Positions 43,418 through 52,002 of a stretch of 64,000 nt of DNA are shown in pieces (the first letter of the stretch is position 1; the number at the start of each line of letters is the position of its first letter). Location: the NCBI GenBank assembly GCA_907165275.2, contig CAJRBF020000009.1, positions 355,672-419,671 of the forward strand, written 5' to 3'. The notes below the pieces were generated by a model. It saw only the letters and a program-made list of their open reading frames with translations, had not been told where the DNA came from and did no database searches. The DNA is from Zygaena filipendulae (Eukaryota; Arthropoda; Insecta; Lepidoptera; Zygaenidae). The position numbers and the translations under genes were made by a program.

Positions 43418-43774
43418 AAAAACACAAAACCAAAAAACTAAAAATAAAAAGCTAAAAATAACAAAATACCGATTTAATCCAAAAGACAAAAACACACGTA
43501 ATATTATTATTGGTTTGTGCTACCACTGATCGGTTTGAATTCGGTGACAAGCCCGCTGGTGTCTGCCCACTTGGGTTGTTCTGCTCACGAAGAGCTGGTG
43601 GCGGGAGTCGACTTAGCCCATCTTCCCCCTCCATATTTGGCTTGTCACCGACTTCATACCGATCAGTGGTAGCACAAACCAATAATAATATTACGTGTGT
43701 TTTTGTCTTTTGGATTAAATCGGTATTTTGTTATTTTTAGCTTTTTATTTTTAGTTTTTTGGTTTTGTGTTTTT
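43418..43774. repeat. Long near-perfect palindrome (136-bp arms)
   Basis: Left arm 43,418-43,553 and right arm 43,639-43,774 are reverse complements with only two mismatches noticed (near 43,535-43,541), separated by an 85-bp spacer. A transcript across it would form a roughly 136-bp stem. The right arm continues into a repeat (GGAAGTCGGTT...), suggesting the left arm arose by inverted duplication. Matching frames on both strands merely reflect the symmetry. Confidence 0.9.
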
Positions 43775-44009
43775 GGAAGTCGGTTTTAATTTTTTTGTTA
43801 AAATTTTGTTTATTTCTCGCTTTTAAGTGACTTAGTTCGTGATTTCTCTAAGTTACAATAGCCTAATGTCAACTACTCATCACCTTTTACAAAATATTGC
43901 TTTTCCCGACGCAGGGACGTTAATTGTTGAGGAGTTCTCCTGGTACATCATCATCAGTTCCACTTCACCATATACATTGTGACGGGCATAAATTGTTTAG
44001 AAACCATAT

Positions 44010-44570
44010 TAAAGTTAACGATTCGGAACCCGTGAAATACCCATTATTGAGTAGTTCCGATGACCATCTGTGGTCTTCATCATCAGTTCCTCTTCTTCAA
44101 ATTTTGCTTTCCGAAAGCAAATAAACGATTTACTATAAAAAATACAAAAATCGCTATAAGTGTTCTCATAATTTTTGAAGAGTTCCCTCGATTACTCCAA
44201 GATTCCATCATCAGATCTCGATTTGGTGACAATGGAATCAATTTGGGAGTATCCCCTTTCAAACAAAAAAACAATTTTTTAAATCGCTTCAATCGGAGCC
44301 CGTGAAATACGTATTATTTTTGAGTTGTTCCGATGACCACCTGTGGTCTTCATCATCAGTTCCACTTCTTCAAATTTTGCTTTCCAAAAGCAAATGAACG
44401 ATTTACTATCAAAAATACCCAAATCGCTATAGGTGTACCTATAATTTTTGAAGAGTTCCCTCGATTTCTCCAAGATCCCATCATCAGATCCCGACTTGGT
44501 GACAATGGAATCAATTTGGGAGTATCCCCTTTCAAACAAAAAAACAATTTTTCAAATCGGTCCAACCGTC
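44010..44570. repeat. Tandem 273-bp repeat, two units plus an older partial unit
   Basis: GTTCCGATGACCA.CTGTGG recurs at 44,054 and 44,327 (period 273), with the rest of the unit nearly identical. A weaker third unit is visible around 43,925-44,000. It ends in CCAACCGTCTACGAGTAATC and a poly-A stretch (44,596-44,614). It looks like a repeat-element terminus, not a gene. Confidence 0.7.
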
Positions 44571-44619
44571 TACGAGTAATCGGTGAACATACATAAAAAA
44601 AAAAAAAAAAAAAACATAC

Positions 44620-45374
44620 ATACAATCGAACATAGAACCTCCTCCTTTTTGGAAGTCGGTTAATAAATTAAACAAAACCAGATTCCGACCCAAAATAGAG
44701 GAGAACCAAAACCAAAACCTTGAGACCGCGTGACCTCGTCCCGGCCGCGGCAGGCAGCTGCTGCTTCAGCCGCACTACTTTTTATTAACTCCCAATTCCC
44801 AACTATTTCACGAGAGGTGAAAATAAAAAACTTTCCCCCATTGATTTGTGTCCGTTCTGTTTATTGTTCCGTTTGCGTTTGATGGGCAAAGTTGACTGTT
44901 CACGTTACTCGTGTTTGTTTTTGTCTATCAATTGAAGAGGGAGACTGGTGACTGACGAGTGATATAGGCTGCGGTACTGTGATCGTTATCTTGTTGAGGA
45001 GCTTGTATGTCAGTGTTGTTGAATCAACTAATCTTGCCGCGTTGTATCTTTACTTCTATAGTACTTTACCATTTATTATTACAGAAGAATATTTTTTACT
45101 TTCTTTACTATTGAATTAGAAGGATATTTTCTCTCTTTAGAAATTGAATAACATTTTATATTAGATATTATTATAATATTATGTATAATATGAGGTACCT
45201 CACCCACCTATTGTGTAATATAATACATATGAGATAACCACCTATTGTGAATCTCGTCATCGATAAGTACCTACTAAAGATTTATGATTTTAAGATAAAG
45301 GTAGATAAAGAGAGGTACATAAATAATTAAAGGCTTATGTTTAACTAATCACCTGATTTAGTGAAATATCACAG
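44620..45374. other. AT-rich intergenic DNA, no gene seen
   Basis: No domains or RNA gene were found. GGAAGTCGGTTAATAA (about 44,651) closes the preceding repeat. Confidence 0.5.
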
Positions 45375-45715
45375 GCAAAAATAGTAAATGATCACCAGAA
45401 TTAAAACCGCATTTTAATTTAAAACTATAACCAAATTTTGTACATTTTGCTGTCCTATGACTCCAAATAAATCATAGTTGACCCAAAAATAGTAAATGAT
45501 CACCAAAATTGAAACCACAGTTTAATATGAAATTTTAACCAAAGTTTGAACATCTTGCTATCCTATTAAAGCAAATGACTCCAAACAAATGATTGTTGAC
45601 CCAAAAATAGCTAATGAATACCAAACTATTAACCATATTTTAATTTAAAATGACATGCAAAATATTTAACATCATTTTCCTATTAAAGTGAATGACGCTT
45701 TTTAAATATTTTTTT
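45375..45715. repeat. Degenerate tandem repeat, three units
   Basis: CAAAAATAG.TAATGA.ACC starts units at about 45,375, 45,483 and 45,602 (109-119 bp), each followed by AACCA..TTTTAAT and TATTAAAG..AATGAC-like segments. Non-coding. Confidence 0.7.
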
Positions 45716-46817
45716 TACTCAAAAAGAAAATAAAGTCCTAGTTTGAACCTTACTAAGCTCTGATCTTATTATGTATCTAAATTCTAAATTAAAACAAATA
45801 AAAGTCATACAATTTTAATAAGCCTTTTATTAAAATTAAAAGAAACATAAAAGTCAGTATCCTTCTTAAACTGGTGCGGGGTTACGGGAGGGGCTTGTAA
45901 GCCGAAGACATAACCTAATATGGTATCATTTTACATTATTTGGTAATGCGAAAACATTTTATTGCAATCATAGTGATTTAATTGGGCAAAAATAACGCAT
46001 TAATATTCTCGTTGAAATTTGGTGGTAATTTACTATATTTGGTCTTTGAATACAATTTAAAGTGCAGTCGTGACGAAAACAGCTGGAGCTATTGTTATTT
46101 TAGACTTTATTTTTTGGTGTTAAGTATATGTTTTTGGTAAAACAACTTAGGGTATCAAAGTATTTTCTGGTGGTCTTAATATTTAATCCCATAATTAAAA
46201 CTGAATATAAGAAAAGCCGTTGAGACGATTTACATTATAAATTAACTGATAATGATAATTCATTCGTAGTCGGCTTACGGACACTCTCCGGGGAGCGGCG
46301 CGGCGCGGCGCGGCGCGGCGGGCGGCGCGGCGGGCTGGAGCGGCGCGGCGCGGGGCCCGCAGACCCAGCCGGGCAGTCATCGGAGAGAGTACAAGCCTGA
46401 AGGGGGACGCTAGTGCCAACATTCAGTCATAATTATGGCGAGCTTTTATTGAACATGCTACGTCCGCGTTTCTCACTGTTCTATATTTAAAATCGTCGAT
46501 CTATACGGAGAATGAGCGGATCGCTCGCTCTTCAGGCGTAGCGTCCGATCGAGCCGAAAGTCAGACAGCATTCAGTCTCTAGAAACTCCCATACAAATGA
46601 AAATTGTATGGGATGCCTACATTCTTTAGCCAAGATAACTCAATTATTCTGAAAAATTGTCCAAAGAGTATTTAACCACTACTAAAATTGTCTTTGAATA
46701 GAGGCACCAACAAAGTACCAACATTAATGAGGTAAAACAGGTAAGTGACATTTCGATTTCTACCCTCAAATTTAAAAAATATTGTTGATTGAAAAATATA
46801 ACACCTATTTTGATAAA
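45716..46817 (+). promoter_or_regulatory. Upstream region of the THAP exons with a GC-rich patch
   Basis: AT-rich sequence, then a GGCGC pentamer run (about 46,294-46,340) and a CpG-rich stretch to about 46,570, unlike its surroundings. An inverted repeat CCCATACAA...TTGTATGGG lies at about 46,588-46,611. This may be the promoter/5' UTR of the THAP gene. There is no TATA box that I trust. Confidence 0.35.
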
Positions 46818-46909
46818 ATGTCTCGTAAAGCAAGATTTTGTGAAATTTGTGGCGTGCGCGAAAACGAAAGAGGTGGTTTTTTCGCAAACTTTCCATCAAA
46901 TGAAAGTCG
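46818..46909 (+). CDS. THAP-domain protein, exon 1
   Basis: ATG 46,818 opens MSRKARFCEICGVRENERGG and FFANFPSNES, then CG|GTAAGA as donor at 46,910. C-x2-C near the N-terminus followed by FFxNFP is the start of a THAP zinc finger. The codon split CG|A joins exon 2 in frame to give Arg then Trp, the conserved Trp of the domain. THAP proteins are sequence-specific DNA-binding proteins and include P-element-type transposases. The small size suggests either a stand-alone domain or a truncated gene. Confidence 0.72.
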
Positions 46910-46925
46910 GTAAGATAAGCTCGGA

Positions 46926-47073
46926 GTTTTCTAAATAAGTTCTGTTGATACGCAAAATTCTTACAATTTTGGTAGTAAAATTTGTATATTTACACATCTG
47001 TTTTCTAAATAAGTTCTGTTGATACGCAAAATTCTTACAATTTTGGTAGTAAAATTTGTATATTTACACATCT
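46926..47073. repeat. Perfect 74-bp tandem duplication in the THAP intron
   Basis: 46,926-46,999 is repeated exactly at 47,000-47,073 (GTTTTCTAAATAAGTTCTGT...TTACACATCT). It lies in the intron between the THAP exons and is probably very recent. Confidence 0.92.
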
Positions 47074-47237
47074 TTATTATTTAGCTGTTGCTTGCATTAT
47101 TGTCTGCCGTAACGAAAATCTTATTGTGAACCCTGCAAAATGAAATGAAAATTCACTAGCAGTTCGCAAATCACGACCCAAAAAAATTAAAAATTAATGT
47201 AGGTATCTATAATCAAATCTCCTGTTTTGCTTTGCAG

Positions 47238-47490
47238 ATGGGTAAGAAAAGTCGGGAATGAGGACTTAGTACACCTGCCCATTGAAAAGTTGTGTCGCCT
47301 ACGTCATGTATGTGGTGACCACTTTTTGAAAACAGACTTCATTAAAAAAGGCAGCCGTCTCAAAAAGACTGCAATTCCTTCTATAGGATTAATAGCACCA
47401 TTGACAGAAGATCAACTACCCTCAACTGTCAAACGAGCAACACATATATTTATTTACTCCAAATATTTAATTTATAAAAAATATAATTAG
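47238..47490 (+). CDS. THAP-domain protein, exon 2 (to stop)
   Basis: Acceptor TTTGCAG ends at 47,237. The frame gives WVRKVGNED..., HVCGDHFLKTDF (the second zinc pair C-x2-H of THAP) and LKKTAIPSIG (the AVP-like box that closes the domain). The domain would be residues 1 to about 85. After VKRATHIF the sequence turns AT-rich (IYSKYLIYKKYN, TAG 47,488-47,490) and may really be intron or disrupted sequence, because a LINE begins within about 80 bp. Joined length is 114 aa. Confidence 0.7.
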
Positions 47491-47571
47491 TGGTGTAAAT
47501 CAACGAAAGTTCAACATATACACACAAAGTTCTTATTGTAATATCATATAATTAGTAATTATTCTATAAAT

Positions 47572-48453
47572 ATGGCTCCACCAACAAAAGCAGCAATGGA
47601 AAGGTTGGTCGATAACGTCTCCGATCTTAGTATAAAAATAACGGCAATGAATAAGAAATTGAATGAGTGTTTTGACGTAATTAATGTGCAAAAGTCATTT
47701 ATTGAAAGACAAAATGACGTTATACAACAACTGATGAAGACCATGGATGAAGTAAGTTGTAAAATTGACGCAATAAACAACAGCCAAAAATGTACTCAAA
47801 ATATTGTTCTAAAAAACTCACCGAACGTAAACACCAATCTAAAATTGCCATTTACACAGCTGGGCTCAGTTACTTCCATCCCAGCAAAACTGTCCGTTCC
47901 AATATGCCTCAATAACTCCGGACCACAAGGAATAATACACTCGCCGGACATCTCGAACACTACCGATAACACAATTGTTGAATGCCACCAGTTATTGAGT
48001 CCGGGTGAGGGTGAGACCTTCACCCCAGCTGATAAGTCACTCACTACACAATCGAGTCAGTCTTCTTTAACATACGCGGAGGCAGTCCAGACTGCTCCTG
48101 AGAGAAAAGCAACACCTGTGGCCCAAGGTAACGTTGGCAGCCTTAATGCAGGTCCCCCTCGCATTAGTAGTCTCCATCTATTCAACCTCAGCGTGGAGAC
48201 AACCACTGAGGACGTCATAGGGCACCTCAGGTCCCGTCTCAATTTAAAGAACGTCTGCTGTGAAAAGTTGGTGACTCGCGGTGACTACTCTTCGTTTAAG
48301 CTAGACGTGCCATCTGCACGAGTGCGCCTCGTCCGGAACCCCAGCCTATGGCCTGAAGGTGTATCCGTCCGACCGTTTAGCGTCGTCACTCAAAAGCAGA
48401 AGGACAAGTATTCAAAAAACTCACGAACGCGTCGACCAACACTGTGTCCATGA
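47572..48453 (+). CDS. LINE-1 ORF1 protein
   Basis: 293 aa from ATG 47,572. The N-terminal half is helical with heptad-like spacing (VDNVSDLSIKITAMNKKLNE, then a long helix to about residue 70), fitting a trimerising coiled coil. The C-terminal part (ISSLHLFNLSVETTTEDVIG...GDYSSFKLDVP) resembles the RRM-like nucleic-acid-binding domain of LINE ORF1 proteins. Its stop TGA (48,451-48,453) overlaps the ORF2 ATG (48,450-48,452) as ATGA. The frame is intact although the element is dead. Confidence 0.7.
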   Translation: MAPPTKAAMERLVDNVSDLSIKITAMNKKLNECFDVINVQKSFIERQNDVIQQLMKTMDEVSCKIDAINNSQKCTQNIVLKNSPNVNTNLKLPFTQLGSVTSIPAKLSVPICLNNSGPQGIIHSPDISNTTDNTIVECHQLLSPGEGETFTPADKSLTTQSSQSSLTYAEAVQTAPERKATPVAQGNVGSLNAGPPRISSLHLFNLSVETTTEDVIGHLRSRLNLKNVCCEKLVTRGDYSSFKLDVPSARVRLVRNPSLWPEGVSVRPFSVVTQKQKDKYSKNSRTRRPTLCP

Positions 48454-48963
48454 TAACCTCAAAACGTAGTGTACATCGATATGCAATCATTCATCAAAAC
48501 GTTCGATCCGTAATGAGCAAAACCGGATTATTAGACTTGTTGCTAAATAAGTACAACCCTGATGTCCTGGTCTGTTCAGAGACTTGGTGTAAATCGGGCG
48601 AGATTCAACGCGTGAGGTTATGTAACTATGAGCTAGCCGGTTACTACTGTCGCACGCGCATTGAGCACGGCGGCGTTGCACTATACGTACATAGCGGTGT
48701 AACGTATAGACAGAGACCCGACCTACAGCGCCTCGCCGTTGAGTTTCACTGCGATTTAACTGCCATTGAACTATGTTCCATAAAGTTAATAATAATAGGT
48801 GTTTATAGAACAGGACAGGGGGATTATAGATAGTTTTTAGACATACTTGAGACTTTAATATCTAAACTAATTGACGAAAACAAAAGATTTATTTTGGTTG
48901 GTGATATAAATGTGGATTACCTCTCAGACAACTGTGAGAGACAACACTTAAACACAACACCGT
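48450..48963 (+). pseudogene. LINE-1 ORF2 endonuclease fragment
   Basis: Starts MITSKRSVHRYAIIHQNVRS, followed by VLVCSETWC, the Glu-containing motif of the AP-like endonuclease. An in-frame TAG (48,831-48,833) interrupts it; the frame continues with ENKRFILVGDINVDYL (GDxN endonuclease motif) and ends at TGA 48,961-48,963, where the deletion begins. No catalytic domain is complete. Confidence 0.75.
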
Positions 48964-49938
48964 GAGCAGCTAGTGGAGATCACTTCGAGCGGTAAAAAGT
49001 GCCGATCCCAAGCTGGAAGTGTCACTATTGGTATTCCGCAGGGCTCATCCCTGGGAAACATACTATTTTTGACTATTATTAATGATCTAACCCATTTTAT
49101 CAGGGATGGCTTGGTGGTGCTTTTTGCCGATGATACCACAGTCATTGTATGCGCACGGACCTATGAAGACCTTAATATTAAAATAAATGTTACCTTTGAG
49201 CGGCTACAGACATGGTTTGCAGCAAATGGTCTTATATTGAATCCGTCTAAATCGAATGTCGTTCTTTTCACGGCCAGGAGGGTCGAGGAACCTCTAAATA
49301 TATCCATACCGGTACCGTTGTGTCAGTCGTGCAAGTTCCTTGGTTTCACACTTGACTGTAACGTGAACTGGAAAACACACATACAACATCTCTGTGTCAA
49401 ACTTGGTAGTGCTGCATTTGCTCTCCGTAAGTTGCGCCCCTTAGTTTCCAGCGCCGTACTGAGGCAAACGTATTTTGCGCACTTTCAGTCACTCATGTCA
49501 TATGGTATAATGCTGTGGGGAAACTCGACTGATTCTGGCCGCGTATTTGTTTTACAAAAACGCGCGATCCGGATTCTGGCCGGTGTGAAGCCTCGACAGA
49601 CTTGTAGAACAGTGTTTGCGGAGCACGGCGTGATGACGATGACCGGTCTGTATCTGTTCGAGGTGATATCGTATGTCCGTCGCAACATTGACACTTTTAA
49701 CCGTCGAACGTGTGGGGGGCGGTCATTCAGGAATACGGGAAGGATCGCGAGTGTACCCCACCGAACACAACTTGCTGCGAAAAACCCGCGTGTGATTGGA
49801 CCATGTTATTATGAGCGGCTACCCGCAGATCTAAGAAACGTGACAGATGACGAAACATTTTATCGCCGGTTAAAAAAACTTTTGTTGGATAATGAATTTT
49901 ATTCAGTAAATGAATTCATTAATTATAAGACATCCTGA
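48964..49938 (+). pseudogene. LINE-1 ORF2 reverse transcriptase C-terminal half
   Basis: Open frame without ATG. GIPQGSSLGNILFLTIINDL and VVLFADDTTVIV (the catalytic F-A-D-D) are present, then the thumb and the post-RT region (LMSYGIMLWGNSTDSG). The fingers and the first catalytic Asp region are missing because of the upstream deletion. Ends at TGA 49,936-49,938. Confidence 0.8.
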
Positions 49939-50290
49939 CTACATTGCGTAGCTTTATCTATTTAATTTGATTTTCATGTTCCAATTTGACATTGATCTAT
50001 TTTATTTTATTCCAGTTTTTGTTCGTTTATATTATTGACATTGTGTACCTATATTCATGTAATCGGTACTTGTTGTCCTACTTGTTATTGTGGTTGTGAC
50101 ATTATTTTAATTGTATGTAATTTATTATCTTGACGATCACATTATCCTCTGACATATTATTATTATTTATAATGTAATTTGAATTTGATAATGTGAAATA
50201 AATGAATCTAATCTAATCTAATCTAATCTAATCAACTCAGAGAGTTTCCTCTACACGTTGCAAGTTATAAAGGTACCAACACCCGTCCAT

Positions 50291-50752
50291 TCCGTCCGTG
50301 GAGCTTGTTTGAAGCGGACATACGCATCGTTCTCGCAATTTCTCTCAGCCTCATTTAATATAGTACAGTGATAATAATTCGATCGTGGTGCAACCACTTA
50401 GGGTCCATTGTCGTGTAATTTGACTACGCTGTGTTATTACGTTTCCGCCCGTGGAGCTGGTTTGAAGCGGACATACGCATCGTTCTCGCAATTTCTCTCA
50501 GCCTCATTTAATATAGTACAGTGATAATAATTCGATCGTGGTGCAACCACTTAGGGTCCATTGTCGTGTAATTTGACTACGCTGTGTTATTACGTTTCCG
50601 CCCGTGGAGCTGGTTTGAAGCGGACATACGCATCGTTCTCGCAATTTCTCTAAACTGCGTTGATACACATAGTGCAGTGATAATTCCTTCGTAGTGCAAC
50701 CACATAAGATCCACTGTCGTGTAATCTGGTTGCGCTGTGTTGACACCTACTG
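50291..50752 (+). repeat. Three tandem 5' UTR units of LINE-2
   Basis: Units start at 50,291, 50,444 and 50,597 (period 153 bp) with TCCG.CCGTGGAGCT.GTTTG. Units 1 and 2 are almost identical, unit 3 is more diverged. They sit directly before ORF1, like promoter monomers known from some LINEs. Confidence 0.85.
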
Positions 50753-50773
50753 TTGCTACGTTCGTTTTGCAAG

Positions 50774-51700
50774 ATGCAGCGCACTCCACCATCACCGCAA
50801 AAATGCTTGTCGACTCCTGATTTATCATACTTAACACCGGATAATAATTCGGTTTTGGCCGGAACACGCAAGCGTAGGTGCCCGGATAGCGATATAGATT
50901 CGATCCTTGAGTTGGTTGAAAGGAAAATTAATGATCAACTTAATTCATGGAAGACTCGACTGGATACTTCAATCTCAGAGACCATCGTAAGCGCCGTGAA
51001 TGTTGTTCTCGAGCGGGAAATGGGTAAATTATCGTGTGCTCTAACTGATTCGCTTCAAAAAATTAACACCAGGTTGGATGATGTAGACAAAACACTCACA
51101 TATAACTCGGATAGACAAGATTCATTTGAAACTCGTCTTGCATCCATTGAAAAAAACTTGATATCCGAAATTGATCTTAGTGAACAGCTGAATAAGTTAC
51201 AATTTAAAATAGATGGTATGGAGCAGCAGTCGAGGCAGTGTAACGTGGAGATAATTAATATCCCTGAGCGCCGAGATGAAAAATTAATGGCAATTGTCGA
51301 AAAAATTTCTATAACTATTAAGCAGCCTTTTAATCCCGGGGATATAGTCTCAGTTCACCGTGTACCACACATGGACCCGAAGAACGCCCGCCCTAAAAAC
51401 ATTATATTAAAATTCGCTTCTAAAATCGCTCGTGACAACTTTATTACCGCGGCGCGTGCGGCGAGAGGTTTGAGTTCGGATCAGTTTGTGTCGACCTCTG
51501 GAGCTTCGTATAAGATCTACGTAAACGAACACTTAACACTGCGAAATAAGATGCTTTTTCGCATGTGTCGAGATGTTGCCAGTAAGCATGGTTATAGGTA
51601 TGTTTGGGTTAGACATGGTACTGTACTGGTTAGACATACAGATTCCTCTCCTGTGTTTGCGGTACGATCGGAGAAAGACATTGCAAAAATTATACCTTAA
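50774..51700 (+). CDS. LINE-2 ORF1 protein (coiled coil + FP-C-type domain)
   Basis: 308 aa starting at ATG 50,774 (MQRTPPSPQKCL); a longer reading from 50,753 would start at TTG and is not preferred. A basic stretch (RKRRC) precedes a long coiled coil (about 40-150). The centre (QCNVEIINIPERRDE...DIVSVHRVP) is RRM-like. The C-terminal part (YKIYVNEHLTLRNKMLFRMC...GYRYVWVRHGTVLVR) matches the domain shared with baculovirus FP proteins, common in insect LINE ORF1. The role is probably RNA binding and chaperone activity. Confidence 0.8.
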   Translation: MQRTPPSPQKCLSTPDLSYLTPDNNSVLAGTRKRRCPDSDIDSILELVERKINDQLNSWKTRLDTSISETIVSAVNVVLEREMGKLSCALTDSLQKINTRLDDVDKTLTYNSDRQDSFETRLASIEKNLISEIDLSEQLNKLQFKIDGMEQQSRQCNVEIINIPERRDEKLMAIVEKISITIKQPFNPGDIVSVHRVPHMDPKNARPKNIILKFASKIARDNFITAARAARGLSSDQFVSTSGASYKIYVNEHLTLRNKMLFRMCRDVASKHGYRYVWVRHGTVLVRHTDSSPVFAVRSEKDIAKIIP

Positions 51701-52002
51701 CCTAAATAATCCTATGTCAAAAGATCGGCAATTCTTTTCCAAATTATGCATATTATCACCTATTAATAAAACCACAGTTGTCTTAATGATTAAATATCTA
51801 TCTTATAGTCATTTTCCATGTTACTATATTTATTCAGTTTTTGTTTGGTCTAAGACTATGATTTATACCGATCTTGCCTACTATGGCCAAAATATTTTTT
51901 TTGTTTTTCCATTACAGCGAAAATTGTATAAATATGTACTCTTGTGTAAAATGTTAAGGGTTGACATGCTCTTTATGAATCAAACACATTATTTGGGATT
52001 GA

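Larger units (their letters stand above)
47500..50233 (+). mobile_element. LINE-1 of this window (Jockey/CR1-type), internally deleted
   Basis: ORF1 and the start of ORF2 are followed by a deletion (junction near 48,960) that removes most of the endonuclease and the front of RT, then the RT end and C-terminus to 49,938. The 3' tail is AATCTAATCT repeats to 50,233. The 5' border is uncertain (between 47,460 and 47,570). The same family supplies the fragment at 21,235-29,968. Confidence 0.8.

Noticed and set aside
43452..43740. Two 76-codon frames with identical ends on opposite strands
   Set aside because: They are mirror images produced by the palindrome, not genes.
44060..44625. 81-89-codon frames in the 273-bp tandem repeat
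   Set aside because: Present because the unit is duplicated; poly-Phe/Asn content follows AT-rich sequence.
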